NCBI GenBank assembly: GCA_032717465.1
Contig: CM064697.1
Coordinates: 8,104,533-8,168,532, forward strand
Source of the DNA: Coenobita brevimanus
Lineage: Eukaryota; Arthropoda; Malacostraca; Decapoda; Coenobitidae
Direction: 5' to 3'
DNA: 64,000 nt
Below the pieces are notes generated by a model, which was not told the DNA's origin, made no database searches, and saw only the letters and a program-made list of their open reading frames with translations. Positions within the stretch are counted from its first letter, which is position 1; each line of letters begins with the position of its first letter. The translations under genes and the position numbers were made by a program. Shown here one piece after another: positions 22,597 to 33,139 of this stretch.

Positions 22597-23118
22597 AACG
22601 TGGTAGGTGGGGGCGCTCACCATTCACTCACTCGATGTAGTGCTGCTCTCGGGTTTCTGCCCTTTCCTCTCCTCCATCCTTCTTTCCATCCATCCTCTTC
22701 TGTCTTTCTTTCCTTCATTCTTTCCTCTTTCTTCTGCCTGCTGGTGATTACACTCCCTCTTGTGTCTTTCTTTCCTTCATTCTCTCCTCTTCCTTCTGCC
22801 TGTGGGTGACTCTACACTGAGTGACAAGCCAATGGTTTCTGTACACCAGGAAACCATTTACAGTAATACGCTGGGTGGTAACCATATAACCAAATTTTGG
22901 TTCCTGGTGGTTTAGTGGGTAATAAAGGTGCTCCAATCGGATTGAGCCGGTGAAGGTTTATATGCAAGGGGTGGTTGGGGTTTATTGCTCACGTAATGCC
23001 ACTCAGGGATGAGTGAGGCTGGTCACTCTCATCTTAAATGCCAGGACCAACTTTCCTAGCCCCGGGCTCCTACGCTCCTCATGGGGCAACGTAGGATTAG
23101 ATGATGGATGGATGGATA
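22597..23118 (+). mobile_element. SINE-A copy, near full length
   Basis: Head GGTAGGTGGGGGCGCTCACC, duplicated pyrimidine block, AACCATATAACCAAATTTTGG core, box A TGGTTTAGTGGG, box B-like GGTTTATATGC, and GATGGATGGATGG tail running into a TA microsatellite. Confidence 0.85.
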
Positions 23119-23155
23119 TATATACTGTATGTATATATATATATATATATATACA

Positions 23156-23195
<40 letters not shown>

Positions 23196-23230
23196 TATAT
23201 ATATATATATATATACAGTATATATATATT
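23118..23230. repeat. (TA)n microsatellite with TATACTGTATA interruptions
   Basis: Long TA dinucleotide runs broken four or five times by ACAGTA/ACTGTA. It grew directly from the tail of the upstream SINE-A. Confidence 0.95.
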
Positions 23231-23428
23231 ATTGCGCACCAATCGCATTGAGCCGGTGAAGGTTTATATCCAATGGGTGGTTGGGGTTGATTTCTCACGT
23301 AATGCCATTCAGGGATGAGTGAGGCTGGTCACTCTAATCTTAAATGTCGGGACCAACTGTCTAGCCACGGGCTCCTACGTTCCTTATAGGGCAACGAAGG
23401 ATTGGATGAAGGATGGATGGATGGATAT
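23231..23428 (+). mobile_element. SINE-A copy, 5'-truncated
   Basis: From CCAATCGCATTGAGCCGG through GGTTTATATCC to GGATGGATGGATGGATATAC; it is followed again by a TA tract (23428-23475). Confidence 0.8.
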
Positions 23429-23429
23429 A

Positions 23430-23469
<40 letters not shown>

Positions 23470-23474
23470 TGTAT

Positions 23475-23560
23475 ATAAGAGGGAGCAGTCTTGAGGGCTT
23501 ATTCCCTTTGGTACCATCCCTCTTGGATTAAAAAAAGAAAAAAAAGAAAAAGTCCGATGA
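23475..23560 (+). mobile_element. LINE4 3' end fragment with A-rich tail
   Basis: GGGAGCAGTCTTGAGGGCTT, then TATTCCC and an A-rich tail, resembles the 3' end at 32120-32202 (GGGAACAATCTTGTGGGCTT). Short, so only moderate support. Confidence 0.45.
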
Positions 23561-23791
23561 TTTCTTCTTTCCATGCCAGTATGGTTAAAACTGTAGTATG
23601 TCTGCTATTTGCTGAGGCCACCATACTGCAGCCAGTGTATGAATGCATAGCGAGAACTGCTGTCATTAATGAATTCTAATTGATTTTCTGGGAGAAAAAA
23701 CAAAACACCATTGTGTTTTTTCACAGTATGTACTGGTTGTACTGCACATTAAATATTTTCGTTACTAATCAGTTTTTTATTTTATTTTCAG

Positions 23792-24007
23792 GAGTATTTA
23801 AAATCAAGATTGAACTGCCTTCTTGTTCGGAAAGACTTAGATTTCAGTGACTTTGTTACGAAACCTAAGGAATCAAGAAAGAGAAATCTTCAGCCTAACA
23901 CTGCTCCTACTTCAGAGCCAAATGCAAAGCAAAGTGTAATTCAAGAGCTCCCCGATAAGATGTGGGAGTCTTTGAAAACATAAAGGATCATCCTGTAAAC
24001 ACAAGAG
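23792..24007 (+). CDS. WDR74: WDR74-like WD40 protein, last coding exon (stop at 23981-23983)
   Basis: Acceptor TTATTTTCAG; translates EYLKSRLNCLLVRKDLDFSD...LPDKMWESLKT, then TAA. YLKS-LNCLL is a hallmark of WDR74 directly after the propeller, and LPDKMWESL corresponds to the conserved acidic/WxSL segment. The protein stops just there, so the Lys/Arg-rich tail that vertebrate WDR74 carries after this point is absent. A KESRKRNL basic patch remains. Exon sequence appears to continue to a donor GAG/GTATGT at 24008, 24 bases past the stop. Confidence 0.88.
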
Positions 24008-24189
24008 GTATGTCTTGTTATCTCTAAATTTGGTTATAAAGGAACTCCAATGCTCCTTTTTATTCATTTTAAATGTAGATACTGTACAAGGTTAAGGAGG
24101 TTAAGCAGGATATGAGTTTTCCAAAATTCAATCCAAATTTCATCCCATTACTGTATTTCAAAGTATGACATTCACATATGGAAGTTTGG

Positions 24190-24229
<40 letters not shown>

Positions 24230-24298
24230 CCCTAGTTATGTGTATTCCAAGTTGTAGAGGTATTTATGATTTTTTTTTTTTTTTTTTTTTTTATACAG
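24008..24298 (+). other. Probable 3'UTR intron of WDR74
   Basis: GTATGT at 24008 and a long T tract ending TTATACAG at 24298 form a plausible intron wholly within the 3'UTR. It lies too close to the stop codon to trigger nonsense-mediated decay by the usual 50-55 base rule. It contains T-runs at about 24195-24226 and 24270-24291. Transcript evidence would be needed. Confidence 0.5.
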
Positions 24299-24380
24299 GA
24301 TTCCAGTATGCAGTACCATTATCTCAAGATAATGACTGGAGCAATTAAATGTTCTAAATAAAAAAGAATCCATTTATCTT
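24299..24380 (+). terminator. Probable WDR74 terminal 3'UTR exon with polyadenylation signal
   Basis: After the putative acceptor come about 60 bases ending GTTCTAAATAAAAAAGAATC, with AATAAA at about 24357-24362. This would be the cleavage/polyadenylation signal of the gene. Confidence 0.55.
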
Positions 24381-24920
24381 TTTCCTTTATTCCAACATGG
24401 AGTTGTTTGTCTTTGTACAGCAGATTGAAATATTGCCAGTCCAATGAAATAAGATAAACCTATGTAAAATAAGTAACATAATCATCATCATTATCATCAT
24501 TGTCATCGTCATCATCATCATCCTGCCAGCTGTTTCACTATCATAACCTCTGAACCGACATGTCATCGCCACCCTTACCCATCCACACACCCACACCCAC
24601 ACCTCTATCGTTGACTATGGTCGACACTGCTTCGGATATCATGTGTCGTATGATGATGAGGCGATAAAAATATTTTAGTTCACCTTAAATTTCCGACTCA
24701 ACCGTTTTCTATGATTAATACAGGGGTAACTAGGATAAATTTAGTTTTTAAAATCCTCTCCTCGGGTTTCTACGCTACTGAGGGTGCAATGAATGTTACT
24801 CTGTGGTGTATTCCATTTATTAGATTGCAATAAAATCAATTACACACTCGTAGACTTCGTTTTAATCACCCCTTGTTGCTGTTGCTTCTACTGTCCTTGT
24901 GGTCGTAGGTTGGTCTGTAC
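24381..24920. other. Downstream flank: CAT/CATCAT-rich, no gene
   Basis: Imperfect CAT trinucleotide repeats at 24482-24523; otherwise unique AT-rich sequence with no supported feature. Confidence 0.5.
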
Positions 24921-25000
24921 GTGATCCCAGTGGACTGCAGGCTGAATTCTCCCTTTCCTGAAGTCCATCGTCCTCCTGTTGGGAGATAGGGGGCGTTTAA
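24921..25000 (+). repeat. Motif A copy 1 (hairpin-bearing dispersed motif)
   Basis: CCAGTGGACTGCAGGCTGA, then CCTGAAGTCCATCGTCCTCC and GGGAGATAGGGGG. TGGACTGCAGG pairs with CCTGAAGTCCA with one mismatch. Other copies: 32811, 35626, 39137, 33250 (3' part only) and 57861 (minus). Origin unknown. Confidence 0.7.
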
Positions 25001-26227
25001 TGATGGTTATGTGACCTGGCAGCTGCACCGCCTGTTGTGGTGTGCTGGGGTGTGTTATGATGCATGTATTGTGTGTGTGGTGATATGGTGTTCTGTGCTG
25101 GGACAAAAACTACCCATTCAATAAATATAAATAGTAAAAAATACGTCAATTATTGATCCAACCTTTCGTTGTACGTCTGGCAAACCAATCTTTCAGGCAC
25201 TTGATCGTACAACATACATAAAGCGATAACTTTACCAAATTATCAAAATCCCTCTAAAAACATTAATTTATCACTAGTGTATTACCTTATTGTAGAAAAT
25301 CTGGTGGAATTACAAGCAAATTAAGGAGAATAGACTGGAAAATCCTTCGAGCTGGGGTCAGAGTGGAGTCGGAGCTATTGTGGCAGCGAGAAAGACATCA
25401 GTTGCCCGGGCAGGGTTGCCAGGTCTACAGAAATTTCTGTATTTCTACAGATTTTTGGAAGGATCTACAGAAATACAGAATTTTGTGCTTAATCTACAGA
25501 TATTTAGATATGTTACAGAAATTCTCAAGAAATTTTACAAGCAATATGGAAAGGAATTCAATTTACAAATACCATAGAGAAATTTAGCAGTGGGCAAGAG
25601 GACAGTCCTGAAAGAAAGCGTATTGTATACAGTAGTTAACCCTTGAAACGTAAAGGTTTCTATGAAATATTGTATTTTCTTTAATTTCAAATCATGTCGC
25701 TTAAGCTATATTAGACTAGTACTTGCAGCATAACAATTAATATACTTATAAACTGCTTAATCTGTGAACTAATACGAAAATTTCAATATTAAATATATAC
25801 ATTTTTCTACTATCGAATGCGCCGGTGTACTGCCATTTTTGTTTACATTCTGAGGGAGTCAGAAGCAGGTATGTCAGAGTTAGTTTCGGAAGTTTGGACA
25901 TATTTGGAATATATTAGTGGTGTTAGCGACTGTTCCTACGGTTATCTAATATAACAAGGTTATAGTTATTTGGCCTAGAAAGTTATGAGCAAAACGAAAA
26001 GTGAAAAAGGGGCTCGCCCTTTTAGCCCTTGTTTTCAGTATAAGTTTTCAGTTAGGTTCGTGTCTAACTTGACCCATAGTAACTGTGTGTTAACCCGCAT
26101 TTTATGAATTTGAAATATGAAAATTCATACCATATTCTTAATAAAACTATTAATCTTAGATTATTCGTATGGAATTAATCATATTTTTTTTTCTTTTAAA
26201 TAAAGGCACAGATAACTTCTAAGACAT
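25001..26227. other. No gene recognised; short inverted repeats near 25.43 kb
   Basis: 25425-25500 contains interleaved CTACAGAAAT and ATTTCTGTA units able to fold (CTACAGAAATTTCTGTATTT, then CTACAG, and CTACAGAAATACAGAATTTT). The rest is AT-rich, with TTAACCCTTGAAACG at 25638 that resembles a TTAA element end, but no partner was found. Confidence 0.4.
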
Positions 26228-27315
26228 ATTTGCATACCTTTTGTCAATATATCCACATACACTGCAGCCTTAGCACCCTCTCAAACAACTCATTTCCATT
26301 GCCCTCTCTCTTGACTTGTGTCCTTCCAACAAGGTCCAAGCTTCACTTCCATATGTTAGTTGTTATCACAGTACTGTCATGCAGTAACTTTTTCACCTCC
26401 ATGCTCACTTCCCTGTTTTTTATCACTACCCTCAAAGAACCTGCAACCTTTCTTCCTTGTTGTACCCTTTCAAGCACTTCATCCTCCAAACTTCCATCTT
26501 TACTCATCACACTACCCAGGTACTTAAATGCACGCACATTTTCCATTTCCTCCTCATCCAGTCTCACTCTGCATTCACTGACTTCACTTCTCTCAAAGAC
26601 CATAACTTTACTCTTCCCTACATTCACCTTTAGATTCCGTTTCTTACACACTCCCCAAACTCATCCAACAAGCCTTGCAGCTCCCCTTCATCTTCACTTA
26701 ACAACACAATATCATCTGCAAACAACAGTACAGGGAGTTTCCACACACTGCCCTCTGTCATTAGGGCTGCTCGAACATCTGCTGTCCTACCTTGTATCTC
26801 TTTTATAACCCCATCCATATACAGATTGAACAACCATGGAGACATGACACGTCCCTGTTTCAATCCAACCTTCAAAGAGAACAATTCACTCAGTTCCCTA
26901 TCCACATACACTGCAGCCTTAGCACCCTTATACATACTCTTCATGGCTTTCGACAACTTCCCATTTATTCCATGTATTCCTAATACTTTCCACATTCCTT
27001 GTCAATCCACCCTGTCACATGCTTTCTCCAAATCCGTGAAGCCACATACAACTTCTGTCTGTTCTCTAGAAACTTCTTCACTAAAGACCTAAGAATGAAT
27101 ATCTGATCAGTACCTCATCCCTTCCTAAAACCTCCCTGTTCTTCAACTACAGTAATTCTTCTGTTATTTCCCTAACTCTGTCAGTAGGTCTCCTCCCATA
27201 CACTTTTTCCCCTTTTCCTTTGTACAGGGGAATGATTATACCTGACTTCCAATCCTCCGGGACTCTGCCTTCCTCCCAGGCCAGTCTGCACATCTTCCAA
27301 ATCCATTCTACTGCC
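26228..27315 (-). mobile_element. LINE3, 5'- and 3'-truncated copy
   Basis: Minus-strand blocks: EDWKSGIIIPLYKGKGEKVY, KVGLKQGRVMSPWLFNLYMD, LPVLLFADDIVLLSEDEGEL (FADD in place of YADD) and a post-RT block NVRAFKYLGSVMSKDGSL. The RT core at 26630-26995 is open for 121 codons; frameshifts lie on both sides. It is the same family as 61560-63055. Confidence 0.82.
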
Positions 27316-27674
27316 AGTAATGATAATTCTCCACCCCTTAGTATGAGAACTCCTTATCTCAAGTCTATCTCAGGTCTTTCTATGGTGTGTGTTCCTTATT
27401 GTGTCTTCACTTTCTATTAATCTAACCATGCCTGTGTGTGTTTCTGATACACAGCATATCATAATGTATGTATTTAGTTGGTCTGTGTTATTGTCAAAGG
27501 GAAAATTTGGGATTGCACTTGGGATGCCCAGTACTATAGGGTAAATCCCATAGGTAGTGTGCTTTTGTTATTGTGCAAGTTCTTTATCACACACCAAGCC
27601 TGGTACCAGTTAGGCATGATAACCAAGGGATCACAGTACCGTATATAAACGTGTGTTGCCAGGTGAGCTTGACT

Positions 27675-27990
27675 GCGACATTTTCTCTCATTTTTCTGTG
27701 TCTGTCCTCATCTCTTCCTATTTCTGCCATCTTTTCTGTCACTTTTTGTTAATCTTGTTTTCTTTTTCAGGTGGCTTTACATTGATTGACAAGCAAAAAA
27801 GTTCCCTAGATGCCAGGAAACCATTTACAATATTGGGTGGTAACTATATAACCAACCCATACATGTTCCCTATGTGTCAGCAAGTGGGTTGGTGGTGGGT
27901 TAGTTTCCCTCCATATAAAATAACTAACCTGCAGCCAAACGACCACCTATTACGGGATTATGGTGTCTGGCAATAGATATATAGGTAGAT
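27675..27990 (+). mobile_element. SINE-B, near full length
   Basis: A pyrimidine-rich head (TTTTTCTGTGTCTGTCCTC) and TTTTTCAGGTGGCTTTACAT are followed by the core CCAGGAAACCATTTACAATA and TGGGTGGTAACTATATAACC, shared with SINE-A. Its own 3' part ends GGGATTATGGTGTCTGGCAA plus TAGATATATAGGTAGATAG. No box A/B is recognised in the unique 3' part. Confidence 0.72.
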
Positions 27991-28234
27991 AGACAAGTAC
28001 AGTATCCTTGAGTTAGTGAGTAATGTGGTGTGGATGGTTTTCAGGAGTAGAAGGATTGCCATTGCTGGTGACTCAACTCTGGCCATTTCTACCTCTTCAG
28101 CAAGTTAGCTGCCATCCATGACTGGACTAAACCACATATCTGCAGTTGGTACTACACATCAAGTTAAGCCATAGTGGAATGAAGGTTAGTATTGCTTTGC
28201 AGTTCTGTAGCAATTATCAGTCATTGGTATCATT

Positions 28235-28350
28235 ATCCATGTGTAGTTTTCTTTGGGGCAGAGGGCAGTGAAATGGCAGGGGCAGGGCGACATGTAGGTG
28301 ATTTGTCAGTGCCCACCCCTTACAGGATTAAGGCGTCTGCTTAGATAAAT
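28235..28350 (+). mobile_element. LINE3 3' end fragment
   Basis: GGCAGTGAAATGGCAGGGGC, then AGGGCGACATG and GGATTAAGGCGTCTGC, the family end, with a short degraded tetranucleotide tail. Confidence 0.75.
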
Positions 28351-28500
28351 ATAGTTTTCTTTGGCACAGGATGTAAAATATCCAGAACTATAAAAGGAGG
28401 CAGGTAAATGGGAAGGTTTAACAGAAGAGTAATGAGTAAAATGGGCTTTACATCCATTTATTTTACTGTCAGTCTTTTAAAAATTCTCAGCTCCATTTAG

Positions 28501-28855
28501 AAGGCATTACTATCTATCTATCTATTGCCAGACGCCTCAATCCCGTTTGGGGTGGCCACAAACAAATCGCCTCCAAGTCGCCCTGTCCCCCGCCATTTCA
28601 CTGCCCTGCTCCCAACTCACACCCCCCTCTCTCATATACCTCTCCACACCATCCCTCCATCTCATCCTCGGCCTCCCCCACCCTCTTCCCCCCTCCACCT
28701 CACTCACATACACTCTCTTCGTCAGTCTTTCACCCTCCATCCTCTCCACATGGCCAAACGACCTCAGTGTGTTCCTCATAACGCTTCCTATCACATCCAC
28801 ATCCACACCACAACGTTCCTTTATATCCTCATTCGTCAGCCTGTCTCTCCATGAC
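28501..28855 (-). mobile_element. LINE3 3' end fragment
   Basis: Tail (CTAT)n at 28510-28527 on the + strand. The minus-strand frame of 89 codons reads GRPRMRWRDGVERYMREGG, then WEQGSEMAGDRATWRRFVCG, the family C-terminal module. Confidence 0.85.
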
Positions 28856-28869
28856 CAGCATGTTAACCC

Positions 28870-29115
28870 TGTGGAGGAGTCTGGTACTACCCAAGCTTGA
28901 ATAAAAGTTCCGTAGCAAGAGGGGAAGATCCTGCCACGTCAAAGGATATTTCACAAACGTGTTAACCTGCACCGTAGAAGCCTTCAAACCGAAATTAGAC
29001 GCCTTCCTGCGAAAGATGGGAGACACACCACCTCTTGCTGCATACTGCGACAGGCTAGGGTATTTGCAAGAATATATTGATGCCACGGCACTGCGTAACT
29101 GAGGCTTAGTGGCTG
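28870..29115 (+). mobile_element. Jockey/CR1-type RT C-terminal tail fragment
   Basis: The frame VEAFKPKLDAFLRKMGDTPP, then LAAYCDRLGYLQEYIDATAL ends at a stop near 29100. 'F--KLD-FL----D-P' followed by Y is typical of the very end of jockey/CR1 polymerases. It is a different family from LINE1-4. Confidence 0.55.
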
Positions 29116-29404
29116 AGATCTCCATAGGGTGTCATAAGGTAAGGCTAAGCTTCACTTCCATATGATAGAGTAGGGGTCATTGTACTGTAATAAAGTTTCT
29201 CCCTCTTTCTCTCTATCTCTATCTCTATCTGTTTATCTATCTACTTGTCTTTTTCTCTCTCTCTTTGTCTTTCTAAGCTCACTTCCCTATTCCTTTTGAC
29301 CTTCTACTATCTCATATTCTCCATCAGCTCTGCCTACACAGTGTCAGTCATCGGTAAACTCCTTGTAGGGTTATTGCCTTGGGTGTGCTGTGTGGCAGAT
29401 CATC

Positions 29405-29605
29405 TGTGCTGCACCATCTGTCTATCTATCTATCTATCTATAGCCCGACGCCCTAATCCCGCAAAGGGTGGCCACAGACAAAACGCCTCCAAGTTGCTCT
29501 GTCACCCACCATTTTACTGCCCTCCCCTCAACTCACTCCCCCCTCCCTCGTATATCACTCAACTCCATCCCTTCACCTCATCCTTGGTCTTTGCACCATA
29601 CTGTC
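29405..29605 (-). mobile_element. LINE3 3' end fragment with (CTAT)n tail
   Basis: The tail CTATCTATCTATCTATCTAT lies at 29418-29441 on the + strand. It is followed by CCCGACGCCCTAATCCCG and GGGTGGCCACAGACAAAACG. Confidence 0.82.
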
Positions 29606-29744
29606 ACATATAAACAGATTGTTAGGATTATAAAACAAAAGTAAAAAAACTTATATTTATGGAGGGGTAAACAGCACCCTTAGAAACCAGACTGTTTGTG
29701 CAGGTACATGGCTGAAAATTCTGGTCAGTACCTGGTGTGACTAG

Positions 29745-30212
29745 TTTCGTTTTTGAAGGCTCCAACGTACATGTGTCAGCCTTGGTCACCTAATGGTGGC
29801 TCTCCATGCTGCTCAATCTCTGGCAGCCTCCCTGTTCAGTCCCTTAACCCTGAGGTCACACTTAATGACCTTGTCCCAGGTCCTTTTTGCTGTACCCCTT
29901 GCAACCCCACCCCTAAAATTAGCTCTTCTCACTTTCTGCACCCAGTTATCATCCCCCATCCTCTCCACATGCCCAAACCACCTCAATCTACCTCTCCTCA
30001 TCACAACACCAATACACTCCAGTCCCACCCCACCTCTCAACTCTTCTGTCGTAAACCTAGCTCCCCCAGGCCTTGCACTCAGGGATGCACTGCACATCCA
30101 CCTAATCATTGCCATTTCTGTACATTTAAGCCTGTGAATATCCTCTTCCTTTGCTGCACAGGTCTCACTACCATACAGCATTACACTCATAGCATGTGTT
30201 GCATACAAAGAC
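29745..30212 (-). mobile_element. LINE2 3' part
   Basis: The minus frame of 131 codons begins MYATHAMSVMLYGSETCAAK, continues through RTEMAMIRWMCSASLSARPG-like residues and GRPRK-like GTAKRTWDKVIKCDL, and ends at the family 3' end (AAGGCTCCAAC on the + strand). Confidence 0.85.
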
Positions 30213-30249
30213 CCCTTAGCTCATGTGAAATCTTTTGTGATTGAAAGTG

Positions 30250-30369
30250 TTTAGAGAAATACTTTGATGTGGTTTGGCCAAGTGGAAAGGATGGAGAATG
30301 AGAGACTGGCTAGTAGAGTGTATGAAAGTTAGACTGGCTGAAAGAGTGTGTAAGAGTCTGAATAGCTGG

Positions 30370-30410
<41 letters not shown>

Positions 30411-30815
30411 GTGAGGAAGAAGGAACCACAGTCTGAGCCCACATTAATGTTCCTTCCAAGAAAGAAACAAAAACAATACAAAAGAGAGCCAAATTCAAGA
30501 TCCGTTCATTTCGAGGTGGAAGGGGAGACCAAGAATGAGATGGAGGGATGGAGTGGCGAGATGTATGAGACAGAGGAGTGTGAGTTAGAGAAGGGTAAAC
30601 CAAGTAGAAGAGGACAGGGCAACATGGAGATCTGTTTGAGTCAGGTGGAGGGGAGACCAAGGATGAGATGGAGTGGAGAGAGATCGGAGAGCGGATGTTG
30701 AGTTGCAGGGAGGTCAGTGAAATAGCAGAGGACAGGGCAATATGGAGATTTGTTTGTGGTCACCCCTAATGGGATTAAGGCGTCTTGCAACAGATAGACA
30801 GACATCAGATGAGTT
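30250..30815 (+). mobile_element. LINE3 3' end split by a LINE4 3' fragment
   Basis: GGTTTGGCCAAGTGGAAAGG (30272) to GGGATTAAGGCGTCTTGCAA (30771) belong to LINE3. Between about 30367 and 30520 a T40 run plus GGAACCACAGTCTGAGCCCA is a minus-strand LINE4 3' end with its poly-A tail. Confidence 0.75.
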
Positions 30816-31124
30816 AAAGCTAAGGACTAACCCCCCAATGTTGCACAAATGAACCTGTGTGTGTGTGCAAATTTTAAGGGTACAGATAAATGAGAAAAGT
30901 AATCTTGAAGTATAAACACACCCTCAGTAGTTGACTAAATTTTACCCAGCAAGGAGATATCATGTAGATGGTTAGTTCTGCACTTTCTAAGGTAAAAATA
31001 TAGAAGTGATCTTTTTTTTTTCTGTCTTTGTATGCCCACCATGTCATATATAATTAGGGATTTTTTAGTTTCATCATGTAAGTTGATTATTGTTGCAACA
31101 GGAGTTAGGGTATAAAAATGTACA
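30816..31124. other. No feature recognised
   Basis: AT-rich spacer with a short GT run at 30858. Confidence 0.5.
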
Positions 31125-31660
31125 TGAAAACATTATTGTGATGAGGATTGATAGATTGAGATGGTTTGGGCATTTGGAGAGGATGGAAGATGACAACTGG
31201 TATGGTGAGAGATGTTGATGAAGAGTTGATAGGAAGGATGGAACTAGAGTGTATTGATGTTGTGATGAGGAGGGGTAGCTTGAGACGGTTTTGGCATGTG
31301 GAGAGGATGAAAGATGACAACTGGGTGTGGAGGGTGAGAGGTGTGAACGTTGAGGGTCGAGTTGAGAGGAAGGATCGGACCGAAGTGTATTGGTGTTGTG
31401 ATAAGGAGGGGTTGATTGAGATGGTTTGGGCATGTGGGGAGGATGGAGGATGGCAATTGGGTGGGGAAAGTGAGAAGTATGAATGTCAGGTAGGGTTGTG
31501 AGAGGCAGACTGAAAAAGACCTGGGACGAGGTTATAGAGTGTGACCTCAGGGATAAGGGACAGAATAGGGAGGCTGCCAGAGATCAAGTAATGTGGAGAG
31601 TTGCCATTAGGTGACCAAGGCGAATGTATGCAATCAGGTTGGAGCCTTTATAAACAATAT
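31125..31660 (+). mobile_element. LINE2 3' part with internal triplication
   Basis: The segment TTGTGATGAGG...TTGAGATGGTTTGGGCAT...GATGACAACTGG occurs three times (starts about 31137, 31260 and 31396). After it come the family C-terminal module and the end GGAGCCTTTATAAACAATA. The tandem gain sits inside the coding region and keeps no frame. Confidence 0.8.
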
Positions 31661-31743
31661 GATATGACACAATCTTATTGCACTTGCACTTGCCAGTATG
31701 ATGTTTTAAGTGTATTAAGGGGTAAATCTACCAGGCATCGCCC

Positions 31744-31846
<103 letters not shown>

Positions 31847-31964
31847 TGCTGAGTCTGTTCCTGAATGTTGTTAAGTCTGATTCCATTATTTGTTTTGAAA
31901 GACACATTAATTCAGTCTATGGTGACATTTTTTTTTTTTTCACTCTCAAATGCAAGAGTTAACC

Positions 31965-32171
31965 ATTACATTCAGTCCTTCATGTATGCAACAGGTCAAC
32001 TCTGGAACTGCCTTTGTATTTCCTACTGTCTGTGATCTTTAGTGTTTTAAATACAGTGTGTCCAGGCATCTTGAAATGATTGGGTCTTGGATATGGCTTC
32101 TGTTATCGTGTTTTTATTTTTTCTTGGAGGGAACAATCTTGTGGGCTTGTAGCCTTGTGTTCTTTCTGTGC

Positions 32172-32202
<31 letters not shown>
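31965..32202 (+). mobile_element. LINE4 3' end with poly-A tail
   Basis: ATGTATGCAACAGGTCAACT, CATCTTGAAATGATTGGGTC and TTCTTGGAGGGAACAATCTT, then TGCATT and A28. It aligns with 22335-22520 and 41675-41870. Confidence 0.72.
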
Positions 32203-32204
<2 letters not shown>

Positions 32205-32205
<1 letters not shown>

Positions 32206-32275
32206 TCAGTCTATTGCCAGACGCCTCCAGGGGTGGCCACAAACAAATTGCCTCCATGTCACCCTGTTGTTGTCC
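32205..32275 (-). mobile_element. LINE3 3' end, minimal fragment
   Basis: CTATTGCCAGACGCCTCC and GGGGTGGCCACAAACAAATT directly after the poly-A of LINE4. Confidence 0.75.
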
Positions 32276-32282
32276 CCAAATG

Positions 32283-32621
32283 ATATTGTTCTTGATGCCA
32301 CCAGATACTTTTCTTACCAGGTAAACTTAAGGTTCAGAAGGAAAGGACTAATTGTGTAATATATTTTTCAGGTGCGTGAGTTGTTTGTCAGCCGTGGAAG
32401 CTGCCTAGAGAGAGGCGGAAAGAAGAGGAGGAGGAATCCCCAGCTAACTCGAAATTGTAATGGACGTTAACCCCAACACTTGCCTGTACAATGTGGTAAG
32501 TGTGTGAATGTGATGCCTCTTTGTTCTTGTTATTGCTTCAGGCCCATCAGGATATGGTAAGTGTGTGAATGTGATGCCTCTTTGTTCTTGTTATTGCTTC
32601 AGGCCCATCAGGATATGAATC

Positions 32622-32625
<4 letters not shown>
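32283..32625 (+). ncRNA. Candidate non-coding exon(s) with duplicated mini-intron
   Basis: Acceptor ATATATTTTTCAG (exon from 32372) and donor GTAAGTG at 32496. A 61-bp unit is then perfectly tandem-duplicated: GTAAGTGTGTGAATGTGATG...TTATTGCTTCAG followed by GCCCATCAGGATATG, then GTAAGTG again at 32557. Each unit is a complete 46-base mini-intron plus a 15-base micro-exon. The flanking 32283-32410 resembles 34997-35115. No frame or known RNA is recognised; transcription is inferred only from splice signals. Confidence 0.45.

Positions 32626-32672
<47 letters not shown>
32626..32672. repeat. (GT)n microsatellite
   Basis: About 24 GT units. Confidence 0.97.
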
Positions 32673-32674
<2 letters not shown>

Positions 32675-32810
32675 ATGTGCGCGTGCTTATAGTGAAGGTA
32701 TGTGTGGCATGTTACCATAGGGCACGTGTGGTTTTGTTGCTTTCATGTATCTGGGTTTGTTTATCTGTGGGTGAAGCGATGAAAGTGAATCAAAAGGTAG
32801 ATTCTGAAAT

Positions 32811-32862
32811 ATAGTGGACTGCAGGCTGATGTTGCTCTTCTCCTGCAGTCCACCATCCTATC
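32811..32862 (+). repeat. Motif A copy 2, perfect 11-bp stem
   Basis: TGGACTGCAGG and CCTGCAGTCCA are exact reverse complements with a 16-base loop. The copy runs straight into the tail of a LINE3 fragment. Confidence 0.75.
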
Positions 32863-33112
32863 TCTCTGTCTGTCTATTACCAGACGCCTTAAACCCGTAA
32901 GGGTTGTTCACAAACAAATCGCCTCCATGTCGCCCTGTCCCCTGCCATTTCACTGCCCTGCTCCCAGCTCACACCCCTCTCTCTCATATACCTCTCCACT
33001 CCATTCCTCCATCTCATCCTTGGCCTCCCCCTCCCTCTTCTCCCCTCCACCTCACTCACATACATTATCTTCATTAGCCTCTCACTCTCCATCCTCTCCA
33101 CCATCCTCCTTA
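32863..33112 (-). mobile_element. LINE3 3' end fragment
   Basis: Minus frame GRPRMRWRNGVERYMRERGV, then GDRATWRRFVCEQP; family end with CTGTCTGTCTATTACCAGAC on the + strand. Confidence 0.85.
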
Positions 33113-33139
33113 TTTGAAATTGTGGGTTGAGGGAGGTTG

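Noticed and set aside
3255..23428. SINE-A as functional tRNA genes
   Set aside because: Box A and box B-like words are present, but no cloverleaf can be drawn, box B is degenerate (GGTTTATATCC) and copies are dispersed with tails.
23118..23475. Ile/Tyr-rich open frames
   Set aside because: Translations of the (TA)n microsatellite.
25638..26095. Possible TTAA element (TTAACCCTTGAAACG at the left, TTAACCCG at the right)
   Set aside because: The right word is in the same orientation, not inverted, and no matching terminal repeat was found.
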